DNA from: Vespa crabro | Lineage: Eukaryota; Arthropoda; Insecta; Hymenoptera; Vespidae | DNA length: 64,000 nucleotides | Direction of reading: 5' to 3' | NCBI RefSeq assembly: GCF_910589235.1 | Contig: NC_060966.1 | Location: 5,574,820 to 5,638,819 of the forward strand | In this document: positions 23,262 through 36,512 of the stretch, piece by piece | How positions within the stretch are numbered: position 1 is the stretch's first letter | How the letters are laid out: every line of letters begins with the position of its first letter | Translations under genes and position numbers: made by a program | The notes under the pieces: model-generated | Told to the model about the DNA's origin: nothing | Databases searched by the model: none | Seen by the model: only the letters and a program-made list of their open reading frames with translations

Positions 23262-24266
23262 TATTGATGAGTCATTTATTTTTCTACGATAATAAAACTC
23301 ACTACTTCGAAGAGATCTAAGATTTAAAGTAACATAAACACTTCCTTCGACTTCTCTTCGTCATCCTTTATCATCAACGATTTCTTCTCATTATGAGGTC
23401 TTTTTTTTTTTTGTTTTTCTTTTCTTTTTTACTCGAAAAAATATACAAAGAGATTAAAGTTACTCGAAAATACTTCGATCGTCATAGATCTTTCCATTGA
23501 CTTCGTCTAACACGCAAAAAAACGTTCTAATTGATGTTCGTTCTTTCTTTCCTTTATTTTTTCTTTTATTCATTTCGCGCGCAATAAAAAAAAAAAAAAA
23601 AAAAAGGAAAACCGCAGTTTACTATGGTTTAATTTCGTCACATTGTTATCGCATTGATTTTATTCTCCTCGAGTTTTGTCCTGTTCGTTTCAATTCGTAT
23701 AAAATTCTCTCGTCTCGTATACATACAGAGAATAGGAGAGGCAGAAGAGAGAGAGAGAGAGAGAGAGCGGGGAGAGGGGGTAGGAGGAGGTCAACGACGG
23801 ACGACATTGAGACGGAAGAGAAGGACTTCATTTAATCAATGATTCCAATTGCTCGTGAATATATCGTGTAATCGAATCGATCCGCGTTGACAAACTTTAC
23901 GATTGACATATATGATTTTTTTTCTGTTTTGCAAATTTTTCATTTTCTAAACGAGTTCTTCCATCCTCTTTCTTTCTTAAGCTTCTCTCGAAATGTTCCT
24001 TTTATTTATCTCGATTTATATATTAAAACAATGAAAAATAATTTCTTTTTCCTTCTCGTTCTTTCACGATTATTAATAACATATCTTTTTTCTTTCATGC
24101 AAAATGAAAGAAACAGAGAAACACAGAGAGAAAGAGAGAGAGAGAGACAGAGAGAAAAAGATTTATATACCATTTAGGGAGGGAAAAACGATTCGCAAAG
24201 AGTGATAGAAACTGGAAACGATGCGCATCTTGCTTTACGTTGGAATAGAGCTCGACCAACCTCAAG

Positions 24267-24268
<2 letters not shown>

Positions 24269-24331
<63 letters not shown>
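24269..24331. repeat. (TC)n microsatellite
   Basis: About 62 bases of uninterrupted TC. On the gene strand this is a (GA)n tract that could bind a GAGA-type factor. Confidence 0.95.
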
Positions 24332-24336
<5 letters not shown>

Positions 24337-24607
24337 CCTCTTTTCTCTCTGTCTCTCTTTTGCGTGTGAGAATTCACATCACGTATATATACTACCAACC
24401 GCACGTATCGAGTTATAAAGCAGGAGCGTCGTGCGAAGGAACGCGACCTCGTTCCGCTTCAGTCGTACGTAAAAAAGACAAAAATCGAAGAGAAGAACAA
24501 AAAAACAAACAAACAAAAAAAAAAGAAGAAAGAGAAAAAATCAAAGGCGTTCCTTCGAAAAATTCCACTCCTTCGAAAATATCCCCTTCTTCGATGATAC
24601 CGTTCTA

Positions 24608-24638
<31 letters not shown>

Positions 24639-25396
24639 TTCTATCTCTCTTTCTTTCTCTACACAAGACACAACCCTTCCTCTTTTTTTCTTTTTTTTTA
24701 CCTCTATTCTTTTTACCTTACATCAGAGAAGCCTTATTTCGGTCGAAAAAGAATCACTATGTTCTCATCGGGATTTATCAACATACACTACTGTCACATA
24801 CTATAAGTATAGTGATTCACTTGGCTTTGTCTATCATGATAAAAATAAATCTTTTGAAACAATATCAGTTTATTTACCCTTTGCAATTCTAACACTTTGC
24901 TAAATATTTTCTAACATTATTCTAAATCGTTCAATTTTTTAATAATTCGTTAGAATGACGATCATTAAATGTGAAAAGTTATTGTAATAAAAATTATGGA
25001 ATAAAAATAAAAAAAAAAAAATATATATATATATATATAAACATCGAAAGACGAGAAAGATAAGAATCGTGCGTTAAATACGTAAGGAAAGAAGAGCACG
25101 AAACGAAAAGAAATGAAATAATAAGTATCGAGTCTCTTAGTATTGTTCTCAATCGGATAGCGTGTCGCATCTTGATTTTCTTTCACTCTGTTACCGCAAG
25201 AAATAGGATGACGTCAGAAGGTCGTCATTTAAACAAAGCTGCCGCCTAAATATTACAAGCTATAAATTCTCTTTAAACTTCTGCCCCTTTAAATACTACC
25301 CAAATGGAAGATGCAAAAATCAATTAGTCCCTTTTCACGCACGAAAAGTATACATACTGGTTGGTCAACGTTTCGTGAAATTTAATGGCTCGTGTT

Positions 25397-25434
<38 letters not shown>

Positions 25435-26539
25435 CACACAACATAAGTGGACATATAATACCATTGTCACTTTCGAGATCAGTTGTCTTTGTCTCTCTGT
25501 CTCTTTGTAATTATTGTTAATGATGTCATCGTCGTTATACTCGTACAAGATAATATGTTATCCGATATTTTGATGTATAACTTTAAATTTACACACATAC
25601 ATATATATGTATTTATGTATGTATGTATGTAGAAATGAAATAAATAACGATAAGTGATAAAAAAAATTTTCATTAATATTAATCTATAGGTATTAAAATA
25701 AAAGTGTCAAATAAACATTAAAAATTTAATATAGATCGAATCTAATTACTAATATAATCAATGTAATATTGATAGATCGATATATTGAGACATATATCAA
25801 TAATAAAATATTTATTTCATTCCTATATATATATTTCTTTTTTTTTTTTTTTGACATATACTTATATTATTTAGATATTATTTAGACCACAATATTTTTT
25901 AGATCCATAACGATTCGACTTATCAAAGAAGAAATGTAAAAATATAGATCGAATCGCTTTAATAAATGAAAATATAGAATCGATCGATAAACGTTATCCA
26001 CGCACGTTCCTCGTTATCTACATATAACAATAAAATGCCGTTAACGGAACGAGGAATATAACTTTTTTTTTTTCTTTTTACAAAATATCGACTGAAGTAC
26101 GGTGCAAAATCAAAGAGTAAAAGATTTATACTTTGTGTTAGACTAATGGCATATTAGTGATAATCTTACATTATCAAAAATAAAGCATTGTCTATACACA
26201 TACTTTTAGATAAAACAGATGTATCATTTAATTGTCAAGTATCTTGTTATAAAAAACAAAAAAAAAAACAAAAACAAAAAATATATGAGCTGCTATCTTA
26301 AAGATATACTTCAGTATCACGATGATGTAATTCAAGAATTATAAACATTTCGTCGAGTCATTGCAATGAAAGTTTTATGATAGCTTGTCGAAATTATTTT
26401 GAAAGGTTCGACAGTTCAACAATGAGTATAATCTTCTTCTTCTTAGGAGAACAAAAAAAAAAAATAAAAAAAAAATAAAAACACGTCGAGATTCGTCGAT
26501 CGATAATTTTTTAACGAATTTATGAACTTTGTATATTAC

Positions 26540-26601
26540 CTTTTTCAAGTGTTTGTTCACCCATTTCGTAAAGGTCTTCTTTTGTATGGCGTCTCTTTCG
26601 T
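26540..26601 (-). CDS. shot: shot exon: start of CH1 (KKTFTKWVN)
   Basis: Sixty-two bases encoding the beginning of CH1: (D)ERDAIQKKTFTKWVNKHLKK. QKKTFTKW-N is the first actin-binding motif of plakin CH1 domains. The acceptor TTACAG gives AC as the first two bases, completing an Asp codon started by a G from an upstream first exon, and the donor AAG|GTAATA is phase 0. Both first exon A (ending GCTG) and first exon B (ending AAAG or CATG) supply exactly that G. It is the common entry to the full actin-binding domain. The 62-base length and DERD..QKKTF boundary match the conserved exon structure of plakin genes as I recall it. Confidence 0.96.
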
Positions 26602-26671
26602 CTGTAAAAAAAAAGGAGAAAGGGAGGATATACATGTGTTAATTCCAAAAAAAAAAAGAACAAAACAAAAC

Positions 26672-26717
<46 letters not shown>

Positions 26718-27740
26718 AAAATAAGATATGTTATGAGAAAAGAAAAACATATATCATTCATTAATACTTTCGGTGTCATCCTTCGAGTCGACAACTTTTT
26801 AATCTTTTGTTGTCATTATTCTGTTCAAAGTATGACTCATCGTTAGAAGATATTATTACGTCAAAGATAAACAACACACTGACTATTTTATCTTATCTCT
26901 ATCGTTAATATTTATACGAAGAATTCTGTGTTCCCCTTTTCTAAAGACTATTAGTAAAAAGAGGCGGGAAGAAAGAAAGAAAGAAAGAAAAAAATAAAAA
27001 TGAAGAAATGCAAGACGACGAAAAGTGCATGCTAAATTTGTTCATTCTCTTATCAAATCCTTTTTATAAGAAATAAATACGTATGTTATTTCCATCGCCC
27101 GTCAGATACTTCCTTCAGTACTTAAAGTACTATTATTGATAAGTATGCCCCTTTTAACTCTGAAATTTCTTCTTAAGCATGATCATTCGTAAAACAAAGA
27201 AGCTCTGTTATTACGATAGTTAATCACGTTATTTATATCATTTATTCTTAAATGACAATTTTATTCAACAATTGACCCTAGAAGTTTATTTTTATTAACA
27301 ACAATAGGACCCATGAGAGAGAAAGGGAAAAAAAATGGACGTATCTCAAGGGATAAATTTCATTTCACATAACGTAACACGATAATGTGACCCGACAAAG
27401 AGCTATTAGGTTATTATGGATCATTTGAGAATCATTCTGAGATTTATTTATCTAATGGCTTAGAAATAAAGAAGAATGAAATTTATATTAAAAAATATAA
27501 CCTATACTCTCCAACGAATGTTTCTTTTTTTTTTTTGTATAAATGAAACGAAATAAATTTCTATTGTCTAACTATTTTTATACTTTCATTAGATTATATA
27601 TAATACTTTCCAAATGCCTTGAGAAAGAGAAGACGTCTTGAAGTCTTGATGTCTAAAAACGAACTAAATGTGAAAGAAGGTGAACACCTCTCGTTGGGAG
27701 ATATCGTCAAGATCATAGCCAATGTTTATAAACATAAACG

Positions 27741-27768
27741 CACGTACGTATATACGTACGTACGTACG
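27741..27768. repeat. self-complementary ACGT-rich repeat
   Basis: CGTACGTATATACGTACG and further CGTA units form a near-perfect palindrome able to fold as a cruciform. Confidence 0.6.
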
Positions 27769-27814
27769 CCGAATGTCTGATTCATAAACTACTAAGGTCT
27801 AATCGAATCAACAA

Positions 27815-27845
<31 letters not shown>

Positions 27846-27933
27846 TAGAAACAACATTCAACTGAATATACCAAACTTCCATTTAAACTTTACCATTAAG
27901 AAGACATGTGTATTTCTCTCTCTTTCTCTCTCT

Positions 27934-27972
<39 letters not shown>

Positions 27973-28489
27973 AACAGAGGAAAGTAAATAAAGAATCTTC
28001 TCAATGTCTCAATCTGTTTTCTCGATAAATAAACTACGTCTAATGTATCTTCGAATGAATTTGTAGTAAAAAAAAAGAGAGAGAGAGAGATAAAAAAAAA
28101 AAAAGAGAGGAAAAGAGGAAAAAAATATATAAATATAAGTATCGTTAAAATTAAGTTTTACAATCTTTTACAAATCTATCGAACTCGAATAAATTTATTA
28201 AAATTCGTTAATGTACTTTTCAAAGAAAAAAATATATGAATATTTTTCAAGAATATTTGTTCCTGTTGAACAATATTCCATACGTATTTTTCTTTTTTCT
28301 TTTTTCATCTTTCGAAAATTAATATTTATTGTATGCACGAATGTGTGGGTAGAAGAATATAATATTGAATGGTATTGAATTATTAAAATGACTAAATAAA
28401 CTCTGATTGTACGGATAAAGAAAACGTTTGACATCTTACGTGATGTTAAATTCTTTCAAACAAAATCTCAGACAGAGAAAGAAAGAGAG

Positions 28490-28523
<34 letters not shown>

Positions 28524-28780
28524 GTTAGTTGAGTGCTTTTGTCATTAGCCATTAAGTGAATAACTTTCTTAGGTATTCGTTAGACACTTAAACATTGCCA
28601 CGAAGTATTTCTTCTTCCTTTGTTAATTTCAACGATTCCGTCATTCGTCCGTCATAGTTTTTCTTTATGTAGAAATGACTATGCGGTTGAGACTTTTAGT
28701 CTAAATTTAGTTTCGAAGAGAATGAATTTCTTTTTAATCCTTTATAAACCAATTTATTATTTTATGTAAAAACAAAAAAT

Positions 28781-28816
<36 letters not shown>

Positions 28817-29879
28817 AAGTGAAACTTATATTTAATAAATATTAATTTTAATTTGATTTTAATGTTGAATAAGGAAGAGGATGAAAATTTTTGTCTGCTT
28901 TTAAATAATTACAATATTTGTAATTGATAATATAATTATATATTAAGTATTGATTGATCGAGATCAATAGTTAAGAAATGATCGAGACCGTGATGCGAAT
29001 AAACGTTTAAAGACACCGACGAAGTATCCTAATATGGTTTGATATTGCGACAAAGGATAGAGCAAAGAAAACGAAGAACGTATCATTACGAAAGTCAAAT
29101 TTACTACTCTTACATAGATATTTCCTTGATTACTGGGTGTGCCATGTATGCACATATATACGTATACATATAACATATACGTATACATATCAGCTGAACA
29201 AATAATCGCTGTTCAATTAATTCGAGCTTATCGATATTCTTTATATATATATATATATATATGTTATAATAATGTTATTTATATATATATATATTTATAT
29301 ATATCTATCGAAATTGTTTCTATCTGATTTGAGAAGAAAAAAAAAAGGAAAAGAAAAAGAGGAAGAAGAAGAAAAAAGAAACTATGACCATATTAGGTGG
29401 ACACACATATATGTGCGTGCAACATAAAATGCACTTCGAAGTACATTATCGTCGGTCATAAAATTAAACCATCTTGAGTGCCGTCCTCAAACATACTTCG
29501 CGAGTTTCTCTCTTTCTTTCTTTCTTTCTCACTCTCTTTATCTAATGCAACACGAATATATTCAAGCTCGAAAAGAAAGAGAGAGAGAGAAAGAGCACAG
29601 ATAGCGGTACTTTCAAATTTAAAAGCGCTTCACCCACGAGACGCTTGGAAATATTTCAAGTGGCCATCGCTCTTGGCGATATATCTCGACTGCTATGCTA
29701 TGTCAATGACTTTACCGATGGTTTCTTCTTAATTGGCATGTTTCCTTCTCGCCTCTCTTATTATACTTCACAGGCTGTACGTTTTATCTCGATTGACCGA
29801 CTCGATGACGTTTTAGCGTTCACTGACACTCTACTTCTTATTCATATTTATTTGGAATCTAATCAAACGCATAGGATAT

Positions 29880-29883
<4 letters not shown>

Positions 29884-29918
<35 letters not shown>
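29884..29918. repeat. poly-A tract, 35 bases
   Basis: Uninterrupted adenines in intron. There is no adjacent retroposon body or target-site duplication that I can recognise. Confidence 0.9.
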
Positions 29919-29919
<1 letters not shown>

Positions 29920-31027
29920 AAACAAAGAAAAAAGGGAAATATTTTCTTCGGATTCCAATCATCCCAAAAAGAATATTATTTATTTTGAAATATAAAGTAT
30001 ATTTGTATATGTATGTAAGAGTTTAATTAGTAAAAGACAATGTTGATAAAATTGATGGATCTTTATCGTACGTATTTTCTTGTCTCGAAAATTTTCTTTG
30101 TATTTTAATCAATTCAAATATCAATAAAATACCTAAAAGTCCTAATCTATACGTTATAATATAATCTATTAAAAATTTCTTTCTATCTGTTATAATCGTT
30201 TTAAAAATCATCATTCACTCATTAAAATGTAATATATTGGGATTTGAATTAGTAAGTAAAACGAGTAAGAAAGAGTTAAAGTTAATAAAATGTTAATACA
30301 ATTTTTCCAGATTAATTGTTTAAAAAGTAAAGACAATTAGAAAGAGAAATAGTCTTTAACTGAGAGGCTAACCCATTTTATTCGGCGACCTATGAACTTC
30401 ATTCATCAAGAATATTGCTGTCATCTATTCTTGTCTCATTCTAAACACGACGACGACTTATCACTAACAATGTCAAGTAGTAAGGATCATCGTACGAAAT
30501 ATTGTGCCTTGATGATCGTTAATAGTATGATAATAAAATTACGGTTTATTCCACTTTGCTCTTTCGCAACGTAATCTTTCGATTCTTCGAAGGCACTAAT
30601 AGTTTTCAATTGCTATCTTACTTCTATCCATTTATCTATCTATTTACTTATCTATCTTTTCATCTCGATAATTATAAACCTTTCTACAATATCTATCTAT
30701 CCATCTATCAAACGAAATTGATAATTTATTTGCTTTTTATTTTTTTTTATTCTTTTATGTAAATCATTAATAAACAAATCAAAGATTCACACACACTCTC
30801 TCTCTCTCTCCCTCTCTTTTGCTCTCTATCCTCGACACATGTAATTAACCGTATATTTATTATTATCACATCGTCGAGATACGTCAAGTAGTCTAGCAAA
30901 GGAGGAATGTTGGCTTCGATCCCAATCAAGATCGAAAGTATTGCATCCTGACTTTGGCCTTTCGATGTATCGTACTATGGCATCCTATCCCGAATACTTT
31001 TGGCAAACCCTTTTCCCTACCATACTG

Positions 31028-31033
<6 letters not shown>

Positions 31034-31080
<47 letters not shown>
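31034..31080. repeat. (TC)n microsatellite
   Basis: About 46 bases of TC repeat in the intron between exon B and CH1. Confidence 0.9.
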
Positions 31081-31083
<3 letters not shown>

Positions 31084-31572
31084 TTTTTTTCTATCTCTCA
31101 TTTTCTTTCTCTCTCGTTGAAATTAAACGAACCCATTTACTTCGTTGACATTCAACTTAGGGTCAAGGCACAGATCTATCGATTCGAAAATGTCGAACGT
31201 GATCGATCAAGTATTACTTTTCTTTTGTCTTTTCCAAAGCTGTAAAATTGTTAATAAATCATTAAGAAGAAGAAAAAAAAAAAAAAGAAAGTAAAGAACA
31301 AAACAGATTTTCAAGATGAGGAGAGTCCTTAAATTTAAACAGCCCGATACTTTCCAAATACAGCAGATAATTTCGATCGAAAGATTAAATAATTTCTTTT
31401 ACGAATAAATCTACAAGTCAAATTGTTATATATTGTCTGCTTGATATTATCGATTGGAAAGTATCGAGATTATAGAGGAGGACGGAGGACGAGAGCTTGA
31501 GCAATCGACAGCTTGACCAGGAAAAAAAACTATTGTCATTATCAGAATCGCATTGACAAAAGAGAAAATAAA

Positions 31573-31608
<36 letters not shown>

Positions 31609-32919
31609 CTATCCATTCTTATCTCCCCTCCCCAGAGAAAAAGAAAATAAATTAATTAATTAAATAATTATGTAAATTAGTTAACGTAACGTATCTCTCA
31701 ATGAAAACGATCACAATCGCAATTATATAAGCTACTTTGTAATAAGCTCATAGATCTAAGTATCTCACGTTACGTATCTGCGTTCCAGTGGTAATGAGAC
31801 GGGGAAAGGAAAAAAGGATGACGAGGTTTGAGGATCGAGGGAGGGGAGGAGGGGAGAAGGGGGCAGAAATACTCGCGTGGGTGATCGATCGTTCGATCTC
31901 TGGTCAAGCTATCGTTCGAAAATCCTAATAAATGCTGGATAAACCTTCGTGGAAGCTCGAATTCAGGTAACAGTATGATAATGAATAAAAGGAAGGACAA
32001 GAAGAAAAAAAAGTTTCTAGAAAAATGATGATCACCTAAATGATACTATTTATAGATTTACGATCATTTCTACTAAATGATAATGATCGTGTTAGGATGT
32101 ACATATATGGAATTTCTCTGACGAATACTCATTGAAATCGCAATGATTACGTGTACGTTAAAGAATTCCTTCCCATTTGATTATTACGCGTCATAGGGAT
32201 ACGTAGAGTAAAAATATTTAAGTTATTTGAAGAAGAAAAAAAGAAAAAGAAACAAAAAAAAAATCTCGTGCAAAGTTACGATTAGTTGGACGGGGTAGGA
32301 GTGCGTGTTAAAAAAAAAAAAAAAAGAAAAAAAAACCAAAATGAAAGAAATAAATAAAACTTGACAAATGTATGTCCTGTGTTTGCTTCGAAGTTAAAAA
32401 TATACGAGAATGAATGATCGATAAAATTTCTCATATCGATTGAAAATTGTGTTAATCGTTAATTGAAACAATATATTATTCACACGCACCCACGCACGCA
32501 CATAATTGAAACTCAACAAATGAAACTAAAACAATATATCTATAACGATTAATTAAGCGAAATCAAAAACAGATCTGAACAATGATTTGAAATGAAACGA
32601 GACGAAACATGATATTAATTATCAGCGAATTGGTTATATGGATTTGAACTGAAAAAGAAAAAAAAAAAAAAAAAATGAGACTTGCTAACGATAGGAATAT
32701 AGGAGGATAGAGTATAGCAGGGAATGACTTAAAAAATGTTAATGAGGAAACAAGGGGAAAAAAAAACGAAAAGAAAAAAAAAAGAAAAAAAAAAGAAAAA
32801 CGAGATGATGTAAAAAAAAAAGAAAAAAGAAAATATTATTAGAAGGAGTCGGGGAAGTGAGTTACGAGCTTTCATCGAAAATGTCCAGCATCACATGCTC
32901 AAGAATCTCGGCCACCTAC

Positions 32920-33319
32920 CATGCGCCTCGATGAACATCGCCCAGCAGCCCCAGAATGCAGCTTGGGTGCTGCTGGATCGTTGTTCCTCGAGTACGTCCA
33001 CCACCACCACCTCCTCCTCCTCTCCCTCCTCGTTATCATCATCATCATTGTCCACCTTCACCACCCCATTCTCTTTCTCTTCCTCCTCCTCATCTTGATC
33101 CTCCTCTTGCTCATCCCCCATCATTTCTATCTCTTCTGAAGCACGTTTCTTCTCGCAAACCGTATACAACGACGTTGAGTATCCGTTTCCGTTCTGACCT
33201 TTGAACTTGGAGAGACTCTCCTCGTAGCCATGCTGTGACCTCTGCTCACGGTGATGCTCGGCGACGGTGTCAGCTGGATCGAAGCCCAACCTCTCCTTGT
33301 AGTAAGCTTGAGTCGACAT
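32920..33319 (-). CDS. shot: shot alternative first exon B (MSTQAYYKERLGFDP...)
   Basis: ATG opens MSTQAYYKERLGFDPADT, then residues 19-40 ending YEESLSKFK. The YYK-RLGFDP start resembles the N-terminus of a fly Shot form with complete CH1-CH2, as I recall it. Two in-frame donors are both phase 1. The first, after residue 40 (AAAG|GTCAGA at 33199), would give FK-DERDAIQ. The second, after residue 133 (CATG|GTAGGT at 32920), has the better consensus. The extra 93 residues include a Glu/Asp-rich tract (residues 70-108) and an aromatic tail AAFWGCWAMFIEAH. The frame stays open and GC-rich through both. The coordinates given are for the long form. I cannot tell which donor is used, or whether both are. 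No upstream acceptor is needed if transcription starts just above 33319. Confidence 0.78.
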
Positions 33320-33723
33320 CTTTTGACTTCCTTTGATCTTTCACCGACTTTTATTATCTCCTATTTTTGTTTGTCCGTTTGTTTGTTTGTTTGTTTGTTT
33401 GTTCGTTGATTTACTTGTTTGTTTTTCTTCTTTTTCCTCTTGCTTATTCCCTAGGAGATATTTCAAACTGTCCTTTCGACACGCTTTTAAATGCGCATCT
33501 TTAACACTATCTAGTTCACCATTAATTAGTTTTATTTTTCTTTTCTTTTCAATACTTTTCTTTTTGTTTTTTTCTTTTGTCACACTTCATACACTTGCAT
33601 ATTTGTTTCGAATACACTGAATCTTTTCTTTGTCCGAACACCACACATTGATGATTATTTTACTCGAAGATTGTTCGATTTTGACGACCACGTTCAATCA
33701 CGATTTTTATTCCCCCTCCTCCT

Positions 33724-33756
<33 letters not shown>

Positions 33757-34304
33757 CTCGTTCGATTATGTTCGTTCGTTCGATCGAAGGACACCGTCTA
33801 CAATATCGTTTTATTTTATTAATAAATTTTAATTTCATTTAAATATCAATGACGAATCGTACGTTCTCTATTTAAAGATACGCGACTGCAATGTAGATCT
33901 ATTTTAGGTCGAATGATATCAAACGAAGATCATAAAGTTCTATGATATGTAAAATTGCTTTTAAAAAAAAAAACGAGGTCATCTGTAAGGATAATTTGGG
34001 GAGAGAGGGACGAAACGAGAGGGCGAAGGACGGACCTCACCCTAGTTTCTACGAGCGATCGATAATTTCTCATCCGACGAAAAAGAAAGGAGCGTAGAAT
34101 ATCAGACAAAGGTGAGAATTAAAAGGAGAAAAAAAAAAAATACCAAAACAGAAGAACGGCACAAAATAATTTTTGTTGAATTGAACGAGGAAAAAAAAGC
34201 TGAAGAATAAAAAAAAAAAAAATGAAAAAGAAAAAGAAAGAAAGAAAGAAAAATGAAAAAGAAAAAGAAAGAAATAGAAATAGAAGAATAAAATCGTACC
34301 AATA

Positions 34305-34341
34305 GTCGATCGATCGATCGATCGATCAATCGATCAATCAA
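34305..34341. repeat. (ATCG)n / GATCAATC repeat
   Basis: Short self-complementary GATC-rich tetranucleotide tract. A similar one lies at 37787-37822. Confidence 0.8.
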
Positions 34342-34374
34342 ATGGCAATCTCGAAAGAATAAAAGAGACAATTC

Positions 34375-34600
34375 GAAGCAAAGCTGCTAGCAAACGACCG
34401 TTCGTGAGACGCGTGGACACGAGACTGTGAAGGAAGTCTCGACGATCGAGGATCGGTACCCGAGTGAACGCGAGCGCTCACGTTCGCTTTATCCGCGCAT
34501 ATGGTATCCCCGCATATGGTAATCATGAATCGGCACTCGTAACTGTAGCGTGGGTGTCGTGTCCTCTGAAAACGACCCACGGAATCGATTTCATGCTTTA
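34375..34600 (-). promoter_or_regulatory. candidate promoter/enhancer island upstream of exon B
   Basis: GC-richer unique block about 1.1-1.3 kb upstream of exon B. It has a 20-base near-palindrome around GAGCGCTC (34466-34485) and two direct copies of CGCATATGGTA (34496-34506 and 34511-34521), each carrying a CATATG E-box. It could hold the promoter and 5' UTR of isoform B. There is no start-site evidence. Confidence 0.3.
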
Positions 34601-35189
34601 CAAAATCGATTGGTATGAAATAAAAAAAAAAAAAAAATCATTTCCTTCTCCTCTTTTAACTATAAAAATTATTAGACAAAAAATTGTTTTCTTCGTCGAG
34701 TGTATTTCCTCTCCCTTTTATTTTTCTTTTTTTTTTTTAAATAATTAATAAATAATTACGTCGGCTAATGAGTTCGATTTAAATGTCCTAATGAAAATTG
34801 TATAAAATTATAAGAATATATATATATATATAAATAATATTTATATAAGATAGAGAAACTAAGAGACTAGTCTAAAAATGATTTTAAAACTTTGTACCTA
34901 TTATCGACGTATAAAAAAAAAAAAAAAAAAAAAAAGAAAAATAAATAAATAAATCAAATTCGTCCAGTTATACGAAATAAATGTTGTGAAAGCAGAAAAA
35001 AGAATAATAATAATAATAATAAAAAAAAAAAAAAGAATGTAGAAAAAAAAAATATTATGGCTCGTACGATCGATTAGAATTTCTTATCAGCATCACGTTT
35101 TAAAATAAATGATATTCATCGTTAAATATACATGAGCCTCAAATCTAACTGAAATTACATACATATACCAACTGATTTTATAATTTATA

Positions 35190-35370
35190 TAGAGGGGACC
35201 AAAACCGGTGCAAAACTTGAGGCGACCTGATCGAGAAACGACTACGCTCGTCGAGTTTGTGGGCGCGATTATCGAGTCTGCATTACGTCACGTTTGGTTC
35301 CGGACCGAAGAGTACAGGACACGAAGGTACAGAGATCGATTCAGCACCTGCTAACTTCCTACGTAGCTAA
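35190..35370 (-). promoter_or_regulatory. candidate regulatory island with CRE-like site
   Basis: Unique GC-richer block with TTACGTCA (CRE-like), several CG-rich words and no simple repeats. It is about 2 kb upstream of exon B. Its role is inferred from composition only. Confidence 0.25.
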
Positions 35371-35888
35371 CTGCAAAGAGATACCTTGCTTTTTAAGATC
35401 AATTTACCAGCGCAAAACGCGTTCCACGATCATTAACCGATTTTATTTATAGAGAGTTTGCAAGGTGTTCACTATTATCCAATGATTGATAGTCTCTTTC
35501 TCTCTCGTTCTCTCTCTCGCTCACTTTCCGTCTCTGTCTGTTCGTGTATCAAACCAAAAGAAAATATCTGACAAAATGATAATACGTAATAAATGATCGA
35601 TAACATAAATGATAATAATGATCGATGTATTATTTTCACATTGAAAATAAATTATCTAACACGTTCGTTGATATATTGTAAAATAAAACAGCTGATTCGA
35701 TATCATTCAATTAACAATAAATTATATTTAATTATTGTATAATTGTTCATTGAGAAAAAAAAAAACAGAAAAGGAAAAAAATCATCAGCTGATTGGACCA
35801 GTACATTTATGAGGAAAAAAAATATCTACCAATTATCTAACTTATTCTTGGAAAAATGAAACCGATTCAATTTATGAAACTTCATCAC

Positions 35889-35919
<31 letters not shown>

Positions 35920-36110
35920 GCAGTTCCTAAAAAGAGAGGAAGCTTTATGAACGCAATTAATCCGATAATAATCATCCTCAGAATCATGAACGTTTTCTTC
36001 ATATCCTCACGAAATCATTCTGTGTCTTTATAAGTCCATTCATGAAGACTGAGCAAGGTGACTCATTTCTTTCTCTTTCTCTCTCCAGTGTTAGTCATAC
36101 CTCGTGAATG

Positions 36111-36141
<31 letters not shown>

Positions 36142-36480
36142 ATGTGTGCGAGTGTGTGTATGTACTTTACTTAGTGTAAACAACGATGCTTTACGATAAA
36201 AGATTATACTTGGATAGGTCGAAATGTTTTGACCTTAAAAAAACAATAAAAGGAGAATGTTCAACATAAGAAATTGAAAATTATACTCGTTAAAAATAAA
36301 TCTCTCGAAGAAAATTATAATATCTTCCGTTTCGACATGTTCCACGGCAATTTCAATGCATTATGTATATTTGAAAATAAATTTTTCAATACGACTGTTT
36401 TAGTTTTCAAGTAGAAACAGCGAAAGTAGGACGGTTCGATAATAACGAGTACGAAACTACATACATGCATACATACATAC

Positions 36481-36512
<32 letters not shown>

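Larger units (their letters stand above)
19412..26539 (-). other. shot: shot intron, 7.1 kb
   Basis: Large AT-rich intron within CH1. It holds (TC)n near 19751-19780, (AAT)n near 20344-20365, (GA)n near 21203-21229, (AT)n near 22492-22523, (AATA)n at 22811-22861, (GTTGCT)n at 23214-23261 and (TC)n at 24269-24331, with many poly-A/T tracts. Two unique GC-richer pockets (19900-20110 and 20655-20985) are described separately. Confidence 0.65.
26602..32919 (-). other. shot: shot intron, 6.3 kb
   Basis: AT-rich intron between first exon B and CH1. Contains (AT)n at 26676-26710, self-complementary CGTACG runs at 27741-27768, poly-A at 27819-27845, (TC)n near 27942-27970, (GA)n near 28493-28520, palindromic ATACGTATAC units at 29148-29187, 35 A at 29884-29918, (TC)n at 31034-31080 and (AAT)n at 31578-31606. 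No coding exon was found. Confidence 0.65.
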
